DNA from: Xanthomonas sacchari
GTDB lineage: Bacteria > Pseudomonadota > Gammaproteobacteria > Xanthomonadales > Xanthomonadaceae
Assembly (NCBI RefSeq): GCF_024266585.1
Contig: NZ_CP100647.1
Span: 4,817,001-4,881,000, forward strand
Direction of reading: 5' to 3'
DNA length: 64,000 nt
A program made the translations under genes and the position numbers. Below the pieces are notes generated by a model. It searched no databases. It was not told where the DNA came from and worked only from the letters and a program-made list of their open reading frames with translations. This document shows positions 47,507 through 56,967 of the stretch, piece by piece (the first letter of the stretch is position 1; every line of letters starts with the position of its first letter).

Positions 47507-50203
47507 TCAGTGTTGCGTCACCGGCAGCACCACATCCATCAGCGTGGCGTCGTCCGGATCCGGGGTGGCCTTGAAACCGAGTTGCTGGCACATCGCCAGC
47601 ATGGTGCGGTTCTCGCGCAGCACCTGGCCTTCGACCACCTTGAGGCCCAGCCAGCCGGCGTACTCGATCATGATCCGCATCAGCTGCCAGCCGATGCCGT
47701 GGCCCTTGAGGTCGGAGCGGATCAGGATGCCGTACTCGCCGCGGTCGTAGTCGGCATCGGCATGCAGGCGCACCGCGCCGAGCATGTCGCCGCTGCGCGG
47801 TTCGATCGCCACCAGCGCGATCGAGCGCGCGTAGTCGAGCTGGGTCAGGCGCGCGATGAACTCGTGGCTGAAATGCTTGACCGCCTGGAAGAAGCGCAGC
47901 CGCAGGTCCTCGTCGGTGACGCGGGCGAAGAAGCTGCGGAACAGCGCGTCGTCCTCCGGCCGCACCGGACGCACCAGCGCGGCGCTGCCGTCGTTGAGCA
48001 CGATGCGCCGCTCCCACTCCTTGGGATACGGGAAGATCGCGAAGCGCGGATGGCCGCGGCCCTTGTGCAGGCGCCGCGACGGCGCCACCGCCACCCGCGC
48101 GTCGACCGCGATCACCCCGTCGCGGTCGGCCAGCAACGGATTGATGTCCAGTTCGCGGATCTCCGGCAAATCGGCGGCCAGTTGCGCCAGCTTGACCAGC
48201 ACCATCGCCACCGCGCGCTCGTCGGCGGCCGGCACGTCGCGGTAGGCCTTGAGGATGCGGCTGACGCGGGTGCGGCCGATCAGTTCGTGGGCCAGGCGCA
48301 GGTCCAGCGGCGGCAGCGCCAGCGCCTTGTCGTCGATCACCTCCACCGCGGTGCCGCCGCGGCCGAACACGATCACCGGACCGAAGGTCGGATCGTCGGC
48401 GATGCCGGCGATCAGCTCGCGCGCCTTGGGCCGCAGCAGCGAGGGCTGCACCAGCACGCCGTCGATGCGCGCCTGCGGACGCGCGGCGCGCGCGCGGGCG
48501 AGGATGCCCTCGGCCGCATCGCGCACCGCCTCCACGCTGACCAGGTTGAGGCGCACGCCGTCCACGTCGGACTTGTGCGGGATGTCGGCCGAGTGGATCT
48601 TCACCGCCACCGCCGAGCCCTGCGCCAGCATCGGCGCGGCCACCTGCGCCGCGGCCTCGGCATCGGCGGCGTGCGCCACCGGCGCGGTGGGAATGCCGTA
48701 GGCGGCCAGCAACCGCGTGGCCGCCAGCGGATCCAGCCAGGTCTGCCCGGCGGCCAGCGCGGCGTCGACGATGCCGCGCGCGGCGGCGGCGTCGAAGGCG
48801 AAATCGTCGGGCAGGCTCGGCGGGGTTTCCATCAGCGCCGCCTGCGCCTCGCGGTAGCGCACCAGGTGCATGAAGCCGCGCACCGCGTCGGCCTCGGTGG
48901 CGTAGGTCGGAATGCGCGCGGCGTTGAGCGTGGCGATGGCGCTCTCGTCGTTGCCCAGCCACACCGCGAACACCGGCTTGTCGCGGTGGTGGCGCGGGCG
49001 CTGGCCGAGGATGCGGGTCAACGCCTGCGCCGCATCGGCGGAGGAGGTGAACGCGGTGGGCACATTGACCACCAGCACCGCGTCGTTCTCCGGATCGTCC
49101 AGCAGCGCGCCGGCGGCGGCGGCGTAGCGCTCGCCATCGGCGTCCACCACGATGTCCACCGGATTGCGGTGCGACCACTCCTGCGGCAGCGCCGCGTCCA
49201 GCCGCTGCTGGATGGGCGCCGACAGCGCGGCCAGGGTGCCGCCGAGGTCGGCCAGCGTATCCACCGCCAGGCGGCCGACGCCGCCGCCGTTGCTGAGAAT
49301 GGCCAGGCGCCGACCCGGGAAGGTGCTGAGCCGGCCCAGCGTCTCCGCCGCGGCGAACAGTTCGTCCAGCGCGCGCACCCGCAGCAGGCCGGCGCGGGCG
49401 AACGCGGCACCGTAGACCGCGTCGGAGCTGGCCAGCGCCTGCACGTGGGTGTCGGCGTTGGGATCGATGCGCAGCTGCCGGCCCGACTTCACCACCACCA
49501 CCGGTTTGGCGCGCGCGGCGGCGCGGGCGGCGGACATGAACTTGCGCGCGTCGCGGATGTGCTCGACGTAGAGCAGGATCGCGCGGGTGCGGTAGTCGGT
49601 GGCGAAGTAGTCGAGCAGGTCGGCGAAGTCCACGTCCAGCGCATCGCCGAGCGAGACCACGGCGGAGAACCCGACCGCGCGCGCCACGCCCCACTCCACC
49701 AGCGCCGCGGCGATGGCGCTGGATTCGGAGATCAGCGCCAGGTCGCCCGGCTGCGGGCAGTGCGCGGCGATGCTGGCGTTGAGCCGCGCATGCGGGGCGA
49801 TCACGCCCAGGCAGTGCGGGCCGAGGATGCGCAGGCCCTTGGCGCGCGCGGCGCTTTCCACCCGCGCCGCGGCCGACCCCGGCCCGCTGCCGAGCCCGGC
49901 GGTGAGGATGATCGCCGCGGCCACGCCGCGCCGCGCGGCGATCGACACGATGCGCGGCAACATCCGCGCCGGCGCGGTAATCACCACCAGGTCCGGCACC
50001 CACGGCAGGTCGGTGAGGCGGCGCACGGTGGGGACGCCGTCGATCTCGCGGTAGCGCGGGCTGACCCAGCCGATCTGCCCGGGAAACCCCGCCGCACGCA
50101 GGCTGCGCACCACCGCGCGCCCGGCCGAGCGCTCGCGCGGGCTGCCACCGACGATGGCGACCGAGGCGGGGCGGAACACGGACTGCAGGTGATAGGTGCT
50201 CAT
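47507..50203 (-). CDS. Protein lysine acetyltransferase Pat (YfiQ/AcuA-like)
   Basis: Protein of 898 residues. The first 700 residues form an NDP-forming acyl-CoA-synthetase-like region: a CoA-binding Rossmann domain (SVAIVGGSPRERSAGR), a ligase-like domain and an ATP-grasp part (KIHSADIPHKSDVDGVRL). The last 160 residues are a GNAT acetyltransferase with the acetyl-CoA loop SDLKGHGIGWQLM. This architecture is that of Pat/YfiQ, which acetylates acetyl-CoA synthetase and other enzymes. The two sirtuins in this window are possible counter-enzymes. ATG at 50203. Confidence 0.92.
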   Translation of the reverse strand: MSTYHLQSVFRPASVAIVGGSPRERSAGRAVVRSLRAAGFPGQIGWVSPRYREIDGVPTVRRLTDLPWVPDLVVITAPARMLPRIVSIAARRGVAAAIILTAGLGSGPGSAAARVESAARAKGLRILGPHCLGVIAPHARLNASIAAHCPQPGDLALISESSAIAAALVEWGVARAVGFSAVVSLGDALDVDFADLLDYFATDYRTRAILLYVEHIRDARKFMSAARAAARAKPVVVVKSGRQLRIDPNADTHVQALASSDAVYGAAFARAGLLRVRALDELFAAAETLGRLSTFPGRRLAILSNGGGVGRLAVDTLADLGGTLAALSAPIQQRLDAALPQEWSHRNPVDIVVDADGERYAAAAGALLDDPENDAVLVVNVPTAFTSSADAAQALTRILGQRPRHHRDKPVFAVWLGNDESAIATLNAARIPTYATEADAVRGFMHLVRYREAQAALMETPPSLPDDFAFDAAAARGIVDAALAAGQTWLDPLAATRLLAAYGIPTAPVAHAADAEAAAQVAAPMLAQGSAVAVKIHSADIPHKSDVDGVRLNLVSVEAVRDAAEGILARARAARPQARIDGVLVQPSLLRPKARELIAGIADDPTFGPVIVFGRGGTAVEVIDDKALALPPLDLRLAHELIGRTRVSRILKAYRDVPAADERAVAMVLVKLAQLAADLPEIRELDINPLLADRDGVIAVDARVAVAPSRRLHKGRGHPRFAIFPYPKEWERRIVLNDGSAALVRPVRPEDDALFRSFFARVTDEDLRLRFFQAVKHFSHEFIARLTQLDYARSIALVAIEPRSGDMLGAVRLHADADYDRGEYGILIRSDLKGHGIGWQLMRIMIEYAGWLGLKVVEGQVLRENRTMLAMCQQLGFKATPDPDDATLMDVVLPVTQH

Positions 50204-50675
50204 GGCGACGGCAAGGACCAGTGAATGCGCTAACGGTACACGGCTGGCCGCGGCGCGGGGATGATCCGGGTCGAGGGATGCGCTGGTGCAGGACGTGCCG
50301 CGCGTTCGGCGACGGGCTGCACTGTCGCGAGTCCGGCATCCGCGCGTCGGGGCTGAAGCCCCTCCCACAAGGGCTTGATCGGCCGCTTGGTGCTCGCAGC
50401 TCGCCCGCGTTGCTGGAATCCGGAACGACGCGGGCCACGGCAGGCTTGCCCTTGTGGGAGCGACTTCAGTCGCGACGCAACCAAGCCAGGCCAGGCCAGG
50501 CAACAGGGCGCACACGGCACTCTACCCCGGGCGATTCCCCCTCCTCCACAGGATGCCCGCAGGACCGCCCCACCCACCCCGACCCAAGGATTCGCGACGC
50601 AGCGGGCACCCGCATATGCGCGCGTCAGCAGACGGTCGCCTTGGCGGCCGCATAATGCGGCGATGGAGACGACTC
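50204..50675. repeat. Gap with REP-like palindromes upstream of the antiporter
   Basis: No gene between pat and the antiporter. GGGGCTGAAGCCCC (50349-50362) and GAGCGACTTCAGTCGCGAC (50459-50477) are REP-like palindromes, placed as an inverted pair about 100 bases apart (CCCACAAGGG and CCCTTGTGGG flank them). The promoters of pat and of the antiporter must lie here. Confidence 0.7.
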
Positions 50676-52505
50676 GTGCATAGCGGCGGCCTGGAACTGG
50701 CGCTGGTCCTGCTGCTGGCCGCGGTGATCGCGGTGCCGGTGTTCAAGCGGCTGGGCCTGGGCGCGGTGCTGGCCTACCTGGCTGCGGGCGTGGTGCTGGG
50801 GCCGGACGGGCTGGGCTTCGTGCAGGACACCGAGCGCATCCTCAACGCCGCCGAGATCGGCGTGGTGATGCTGCTGTTCCTGATCGGCCTGGAACTGTCG
50901 CCGGCGCGGCTGAAGCTGATGCGGCGCGCAGTGTTCGGCGCCGGCAGCGCGCAGGTGGCGCTGACCGCGCTGCCGCTGGGCGCGCTGGCGCTGTGCATGG
51001 GCCTGAACTGGAAGAGCGCGCTGGTGATCGGCCTGGCGCTGGCGCTGTCCTCCACCGCGGTGGGGCTGCAGTTGCTGGCCGAACGCAAGGCGCTCAACAG
51101 CGACTACGGCCGGCTCGGCTTCGGCATCCTGCTGTTCCAGGACCTGATCGCGATCCCGCTGCTGGCCGCGGTGCCGCTGCTCGGCGGCGCCAAGAACGAC
51201 ACGCTGACCTGGTCGGAAGTGGGCCAGGCGCTGGGCGCGCTGGCCCTGGTGGTGCTGTGCGGGCGCTTCGTGCTGCGCCACCTGTTCCGCACGGTGGCGC
51301 GCACACGCATGCCCGAGGTGTTCACCGCCAGCGCGCTGCTGGTGGTGCTGGGCAACGCCTGGTTCCTGCAGAAGGCCGGGCTGAGCCCCAGCCTGGGCGC
51401 GTTCCTGGCCGGCGTGCTGCTGGCCGATTCGGAGTTCCGCCATGAGCTGGAAGCGCAGATCGAGCCGTTCCAGGGCCTGCTGCTGGGGGTGTTCTTCATC
51501 GCCGTGGGCATGGGCATCGACCTGGACCGCATCGTCGCCGAGCCGTGGCTGATCGCCGGCGCCGTGGCCACGCTGCTGCTGGTCAAGTTCACGCTGCTGG
51601 CCGGCATCGGCCGCGTGCTGCGCCTGCCCTGGCGCAGCGCGCTGCTGTTGGGCAGCCTGCTGTGGCTGGGCGGCGAGTTCGCCTTCGTGGTGTTCACCGA
51701 GGCGCAGCGCGTGCGCCTGCTCGACGACGCCACCCACGACCGCCTGGTCGCGGTGGTCGGCGTGTCGATGGCGCTGACGCCACTGCTGCTGATCGGCATG
51801 CAGCGCCTGCTCGGCGGCAGCGAGGCCGGCAAGGGCAAGCGCCCGCCGCCGCCGGACGCGCAGTACGACGCCGTGGACGCACAGCGCGCGCAGGTGCTGA
51901 TCGCCGGCATGGGCCGCTTCGGCCAGATCGTGGCGCGCCTGCTGACCGCGCAGCGCATCCCGTTCGTGGCGCTGGAACACAATCCGGACAGGGTGGAGGA
52001 CCTGCGCCGCTTCGGCAACCAGCTCTACTACGGCGACCCCAGCCGACCGGACCTGCTGCGTGCGGCCGGCAGCGATGACATCCGCATCTTCGTGGTGGCG
52101 ATGGACGACCCGGAGACCAACATCAAGACCACGCGGCTGATCCGCCGGCTCTACCCCACCGCCAAGGTGCTGGCGCGCGCGCGCAACCGCCAGCATGCCT
52201 GGCGGCTGATGGACCTGGGCGCCGAACCGTTCCGCGAGGTGTTCGCCTCCAGCCTGGAACTGAGCGAGCAGGTGCTGCTCGGCCTCGGCCTGGACGCGGC
52301 CACCGCCCACGACCGCATCGCCCGCTTCCGCGAGCACGACATGCAGCTGCTGCGCGCCCAGCACCTGGTCTACGACGACGAGGCCGCGGTGGTGCAGACC
52401 GCCCGCGCGGCGCGCGCCGACCTGACCAAACTGTTCGAAGCCGACGTCAACGATCCCTCGGTTGGGCCGACGGATGCGCCAGGCACGGGACCACAGCGCA
52501 GTTGA
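50676..52505 (+). CDS. KefB/KefC-type monovalent cation:proton antiporter
   Basis: Membrane protein of about 609 residues. Twelve or so hydrophobic segments of the CPA2 family come first, including LLFQDLIAIPLLA and GGEFAFVVF. An RCK/TrkA-N domain with VLIAGMGRFGQIVARLL starts near 410, binding NAD or glutathione derivatives in relatives. It probably exports K+ in exchange for H+ during electrophile stress. A GTG at 50676 with GGAG eight bases upstream is favoured; an ATG at 50655 would add seven residues. Confidence 0.88.
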   Translation: MHSGGLELALVLLLAAVIAVPVFKRLGLGAVLAYLAAGVVLGPDGLGFVQDTERILNAAEIGVVMLLFLIGLELSPARLKLMRRAVFGAGSAQVALTALPLGALALCMGLNWKSALVIGLALALSSTAVGLQLLAERKALNSDYGRLGFGILLFQDLIAIPLLAAVPLLGGAKNDTLTWSEVGQALGALALVVLCGRFVLRHLFRTVARTRMPEVFTASALLVVLGNAWFLQKAGLSPSLGAFLAGVLLADSEFRHELEAQIEPFQGLLLGVFFIAVGMGIDLDRIVAEPWLIAGAVATLLLVKFTLLAGIGRVLRLPWRSALLLGSLLWLGGEFAFVVFTEAQRVRLLDDATHDRLVAVVGVSMALTPLLLIGMQRLLGGSEAGKGKRPPPPDAQYDAVDAQRAQVLIAGMGRFGQIVARLLTAQRIPFVALEHNPDRVEDLRRFGNQLYYGDPSRPDLLRAAGSDDIRIFVVAMDDPETNIKTTRLIRRLYPTAKVLARARNRQHAWRLMDLGAEPFREVFASSLELSEQVLLGLGLDAATAHDRIARFREHDMQLLRAQHLVYDDEAAVVQTARAARADLTKLFEADVNDPSVGPTDAPGTGPQRS

Positions 52506-53241
52506 TGCCGGGGGCTTGGGTGTGGCTGTGGCCACATGGCCAGTGGTATTGCAGGCGTGCGCTGCGATGTACGCACGCGACGGGAACGCGCTGGGAGGTG
52601 GATGCATCGCCAAGGTGCGGCGTGGCGCGGGGGCCGTCCAGCATGGTCGCGTCGCGGCTGAAGCCGCTCCGACAGGTGCGTTCGATAGCGTCCGCCGAGG
52701 TGAAGGATTACTGGCTGTGACGACGAGGGCGACGAACCCCTGGCAATGCACATGTCCGATCCGCCAAGACCAATGCACTCGTTGCCCGGCTCGTTGAAGC
52801 CCGTTTTCATCACGCGCGCGTTCGGCGCCCGCGCCCTGTCCGCCACCCGCCAACCTTCAATGTGGGAGGGGCTTCAGCCCCGACTGCAGTATCCCGCCGT
52901 CGTCGCTGCCCGCTCCTCGTCATGGAGGCTTCCCCGTGCGCTGACGCTGAGTCGCGTCGCGGCTGAAGCCGCTCCCACAGGTGCGGCCGATAGCGTCCGC
53001 CACGGCGACCGATTGCTGCGCTGTGACGACGGGGGCGACGGGCGACTGAGCCCGACGATGCATGCCCGATCCGCCAAGACCACGTTCGGCGCCCGCGCCC
53101 TGTCCGCCGCCTGCCGACCTTCCCGTGTGGGAGGGGGCTTCAGCCCCGACTGCACCATCCAACCGCGGTCCCTGCTTCCCGTTTCGCCGCAGAGCACTGC
53201 CGCGGGCGCCGGCGCTCAGGCAGGCGCTCGGACACGCCCCC
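52506..53241. repeat. Duplicated REP-rich intergenic unit
   Basis: A unit of about 200-250 bases occurs twice in direct orientation. Each copy runs from GTCGCGGCTGAAGCCGCTCC (52652 and 52959) through GATAGCGTCCGCC, TGTGACGACG and GATCCGCCAAGACCA to GGGGCTTCAGCCCCGACTGCA (about 52870 and 53133). Each copy also has GTTCGGCGCCCGCGCCCTGTCCGCC. The copies are bounded by REP-like palindromes of opposite type. No gene is seen in this 735-base gap. Confidence 0.75.
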
Positions 53242-55059
53242 TCATCGTGCGCGCGACGGACGCCGGGCACGGCTGCCCGCGGCAGGCTGCGTCGCCTTCT
53301 TTGCGGCGCGCTTGACCGCTTTCTTCGCGGCGTTCTTGGCGACCTTCTTCACCGCAGGCGTCTTCGTCGCTGGCGACGAGGCGGCCTTGCGCCTGGTCGA
53401 CTTGCGCGGCGCGGTGGAATCCGAGGGATTGGCCGCCTTTGCCACGCTGCGCTTGGGCGCCGGGGTCACCGGCTGGGTCTCGGTGGGGGTGGGCGATTCC
53501 GGCGGACGCCGCGGTGGTGGCCGGCGGCCGGGGGTCAGGGTACGCCAGGTGTGGCCGCCGTTGAGCGCCAGCAGCGCGTCGGCGGCGGCTGGGCCGGCGC
53601 TGCCGGCCGGGTACTGCGGGGTTTCGTCGGCCGAGGTCTGCCAGGCATCGAGGATGGGCTGCACGATGGTCCAGGCCGCCTCGACCATCGTCGCATCCTG
53701 GAACAGCCCGGCCTCGCCGTGCATGCAGTCCTGCAGCAGGCGCTCGTAGCCCACCGTGTATTCCTTGGGGAACCAGTCGCGGTAGCGGAAATCCATGCGC
53801 ACCGGTGCCAGGCTGACCCGCGCGCCCGGGCGCTTGACGTCGAACTGCAGCGAGATGCCCTCGTCGGGCTGGATGTGCAGCACCAGCCAGTCCGGGCCGT
53901 AGCCGCCGATCTCGGCGCTGCGCAGCGGCGCCAGCGGCGCCGGCTTGAAGCGGATCGCGATCTCGGTGGTGCGCTCGCGCAGGCGCTTGCCGGTGCGCAG
54001 GTAGAACGGCACGCCGGCCCAGCGCCAGGTGTCGACCTGCAGCTTCATCGCCACATAGGTCTCGGTGTTGGAATCCGGCGGCACCGTGTCTTCCTCGCGG
54101 TAGCCGGGCACCGCGTTGCGGCCGATCGCACCGGCCGCGTACTGGCCGCGGACCACGTCGGCCGGGCTCAGCGGCCGCACCGCCTCGATCACCTCGGCGC
54201 GCCGGCGCAGCATCGACGCCGGGGTGAACGCGGCCGGTGGCTCCATCGCGATCATCGCCAGCAACTGGAACAAGTGATTGGGCACCATGTCGCGCAGGCA
54301 GCCGGTGGGATCGTAGAAGCCGCCGCGGCCCTCCACGCCGATCGTCTCGGCCGCGGTGATCTGCACGTGGTCGATGCGGTCGCGGTTCCACACCGGCTCG
54401 AACAGACCGTTGGCGAAGCGGAACGCGAGGATGTTCTGCACCGTTTCCTTGCCCAGGAAATGGTCGATGCGGAACACCTGGTCCTCGCCGAGCACGCGGC
54501 CGACGATGGCGTTGAGCTCGCGCGCGCTCTGCAGGTCGTGGCCGAACGGCTTCTCCACGATCACCCGGCGCCAGCCGCCGCCGATGCCCTGCCGCACCAG
54601 CCCTGCCGCGCCCAGCCGTTCGATCACCGGGCCAAAGAAGCGCGCGGCGGTCGCCATATAGAACAGCACGTTGCCGCCTGTACGATACTGCGCGCCGATC
54701 TTCTCCAGCATGCCGCCGAGCGTCTGGTAGGTGGCGGTGTCGTCGAATTCCGCCTGCAGGTAGTACAGGCGCGAGCGCAACCAATCCCATACCTCCTCAT
54801 CCAGGCCGTCGGCCTTGAACTCGGCGTCGCGGTCGGCGAGCAGGCCACGCATGCTGTCGCCGAGCGAGCGCCGCCAGCCGGCCTCGCTGATCTGGCCGTG
54901 GTCCACGCCGATCACCGCGAACTGCTCTGGCAACGCGCCGCTGTGGCGCAGGTTGTACAGCGCGGGCAGCACCAGTCGCCGGGTCAGGTCGCCACGCGCA
55001 CCGAACACCACGATCAGGCATGGCGGGGTGGTCTGCGGGGTCCGGGTCGCATCGCTCAT
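53242..55059 (-). CDS. zwf: Glucose-6-phosphate 1-dehydrogenase with basic C-terminal tail
   Basis: First enzyme of the oxidative pentose phosphate and Entner-Doudoroff routes. Residues 1-508 are a full enzyme: the coenzyme loop VVFGARGDLTRR, the active-site RIDHFLGKE (197-205; the family usually has DHYLGKE, here Phe for Tyr) and GGHTWRTLTP near its end. Residues 509-605 are an extra tail, first Pro-rich and then of Lys/Ala/Arg repeats (KKVAKNAAKKAVKRAAKK), like histone H1. The tail may bind nucleic acid or polyanions; this is inference. Its start overlaps the stop of the GH15 gene by four bases (ATGA). Confidence 0.93.
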   Translation of the reverse strand: MSDATRTPQTTPPCLIVVFGARGDLTRRLVLPALYNLRHSGALPEQFAVIGVDHGQISEAGWRRSLGDSMRGLLADRDAEFKADGLDEEVWDWLRSRLYYLQAEFDDTATYQTLGGMLEKIGAQYRTGGNVLFYMATAARFFGPVIERLGAAGLVRQGIGGGWRRVIVEKPFGHDLQSARELNAIVGRVLGEDQVFRIDHFLGKETVQNILAFRFANGLFEPVWNRDRIDHVQITAAETIGVEGRGGFYDPTGCLRDMVPNHLFQLLAMIAMEPPAAFTPASMLRRRAEVIEAVRPLSPADVVRGQYAAGAIGRNAVPGYREEDTVPPDSNTETYVAMKLQVDTWRWAGVPFYLRTGKRLRERTTEIAIRFKPAPLAPLRSAEIGGYGPDWLVLHIQPDEGISLQFDVKRPGARVSLAPVRMDFRYRDWFPKEYTVGYERLLQDCMHGEAGLFQDATMVEAAWTIVQPILDAWQTSADETPQYPAGSAGPAAADALLALNGGHTWRTLTPGRRPPPRRPPESPTPTETQPVTPAPKRSVAKAANPSDSTAPRKSTRRKAASSPATKTPAVKKVAKNAAKKAVKRAAKKATQPAAGSRARRPSRAR

Positions 55060-56846
55060 GGGAGGGTTTCCTGTTTACCGATCAAGCCGTGCAGGCGCAA
55101 CGCCGCGTGGACCAGTGCCACGTGCGAGTAGCCCTGCGGAAAATTGCCGAGCATGCGGCCGCTGCGCGGATCGTATTCCTCGGCCAGCAGGCCGACGTCG
55201 TTGCACAGGCCCAGCAGGTGCTCGAACAGCGCGCGCGCCTGCTCGTTACGGCCGAGCAACACGTAGTTCTCCACCAGCCAGAAGCTGCACGCGACGAACG
55301 TGCCCTCGCCGGCCGGCAGGCCGTCGCCGCTGTCCTCGTCGGCGCGGTAACGCTCGACCAGGCCATTGATGCTCAGGCGCTGGGCGATCGCATCGACCGT
55401 GGCCGCCACGCGCGGATCGTCAGGCGGCACAAAGCCCACCAGCGGGATCAGCAGGGTCGCCGCATCCAGGCGGTCGCTGCCATAGCTCTGCACGAAATAG
55501 CCGTCCGCGTGCACGCCCTGCGCCAGCACCTGTTCGCGGATCTCGTCGGCCACCGCGCGCCAGTGCGCGCGTTGCGCAGCATCGGCGTCGGTGACGCCGT
55601 CGCGGGCGCCGCAGTCGAACGCCAACCAAGCCATTACCTTGGAGTGCACGAAATGGCGGCGATGGTCACGGATCTCCCAGATGCCCTCGTCCGGCTCGCG
55701 CCAGCGCTGCTCCAGCACCTCCAGCAACTGCCGCGCCAGCGAGCGGCCGTGCACCGCGCTGGTCATGCCTTCACGGTGGCCGTGATGGAACGCGGCGATC
55801 ACCTCGCCATACACGTCGAGCTGGAACTGACCGACCGCGGCATTGCCGATGCGCACCGGTGCGGCGCCTTCGTAGCCTGGCAGCCACTCCACCTCCCATT
55901 CGGACATGCGCCGCTCGCCGCCGATGCCGTACAGCGCCTGCAACTGGTCCGGCGAACCGGCCACGGTGCGCTGCAGCCAGGCATGGAAGGCCGCGGCCTC
56001 ATCGTCGTAGCCGGCGGCGCGCAGGGCGTTGAGGGTGAACACCGCATCGCGCAGCCAGCAGAAACGATAGTCCCAGTTGCGCTCGCCACCCAGGCGTTCG
56101 GGCAGCGAAGCGGTCGGCGCGGCGACGATGGCGCCGGTCGGCAGGTAGCTCAGGCCTTTCAGCACCACCAGCGAGCGTCGTACCGCCTCGGTCCACGGGC
56201 CGGCATGCAGGCAGCGGTGCGACCAGCCGTGCCAGAACGCCTCGGTCTGCGCCAGCGCCTGTTCGGGCGCCAGCAACGGCGGCAGCTCCAGGTGCGAGGC
56301 GCCGTGGCTGAGCACGAACCAGGTGCTTTCGCCGGCCTCCAGCGCGAACTCGGCCTCGGTGGCGAAGCCGTGGCCGTGCATGGCCTGCGGGCTGCGCAGC
56401 GCGATCTGGTCCGGCCCGGCCACCGCCTGCAGGCCGCCGTCGATCTGCGACACCCAGGGGATGGTGCGTCCGTAGTTGAAGCGCAACTGCAATTGCATGC
56501 GCAGCGGCACCCGGCCGTGCAGGCCGCGCACGATCCGCACTACGTGGCTGTGCAGCACATCGTCGTGGCTGGCGACCATGAAGTCGAGCAGCGCCACCGT
56601 GCCGGTCTCGGTCTCGAAGCGCGTCTCCAGCACCAGGCTGCCGTCGCGATAGGCGCGGGTACTGGTGTAGGCGCCCTGCGGGGCGATCGCCCAGCGGCCA
56701 TGGTCGGGTTCGCCGAGCAGGGCGGCGAACAGGGCATCGGAATCGAACCGTGGCAAACACAGCCAGTCGATCGAACCGTGGCGGTCCACCAGCGCCGCAC
56801 TGCGGCAGTTGCCCAGCATGGCGTAGTCTTCGATTCGCGAGGCCAT
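55056..56846 (-). CDS. Glycoside hydrolase family 15 protein (trehalase/glucoamylase type)
   Basis: Cytosolic protein of 596 residues. The N-terminal beta part (RIEDYAMLGNCRSAALVDRHGSIDWLCLPRFDS) is followed by an alpha/alpha barrel with GERNWDYRFCWLRDAVFTL, EGIWEIR (putative catalytic Glu391) and AEEYDPRSGRMLGNFPQGYSH with a second glutamate. This form of GH15 often cleaves trehalose or short glucosides to glucose. Translational coupling to zwf suggests that the glucose released is fed into glucose-6-phosphate oxidation. ATG at 56844-56846. Confidence 0.88.
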   Translation of the reverse strand: MASRIEDYAMLGNCRSAALVDRHGSIDWLCLPRFDSDALFAALLGEPDHGRWAIAPQGAYTSTRAYRDGSLVLETRFETETGTVALLDFMVASHDDVLHSHVVRIVRGLHGRVPLRMQLQLRFNYGRTIPWVSQIDGGLQAVAGPDQIALRSPQAMHGHGFATEAEFALEAGESTWFVLSHGASHLELPPLLAPEQALAQTEAFWHGWSHRCLHAGPWTEAVRRSLVVLKGLSYLPTGAIVAAPTASLPERLGGERNWDYRFCWLRDAVFTLNALRAAGYDDEAAAFHAWLQRTVAGSPDQLQALYGIGGERRMSEWEVEWLPGYEGAAPVRIGNAAVGQFQLDVYGEVIAAFHHGHREGMTSAVHGRSLARQLLEVLEQRWREPDEGIWEIRDHRRHFVHSKVMAWLAFDCGARDGVTDADAAQRAHWRAVADEIREQVLAQGVHADGYFVQSYGSDRLDAATLLIPLVGFVPPDDPRVAATVDAIAQRLSINGLVERYRADEDSGDGLPAGEGTFVACSFWLVENYVLLGRNEQARALFEHLLGLCNDVGLLAEEYDPRSGRMLGNFPQGYSHVALVHAALRLHGLIGKQETLP

Positions 56847-56967
56847 CGTGGGGGCCGAGACGGAGGAGCCTCGAGTCTGCCAGCGCCGGTGTTTGCGTTG
56901 CGTAATCGCCGCGAGGTGCCGTTCAGGCGCGCGCAAGCCGGCGGCTGCGGCTACACTGCGCCTGCGC

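Noticed and set aside
46977-50438. Open frame of over 1100 codons overlapping pat
   Set aside because: Arg/Ala/Gly-rich shadow of the pat reading frame; the pat frame has recognisable domains.
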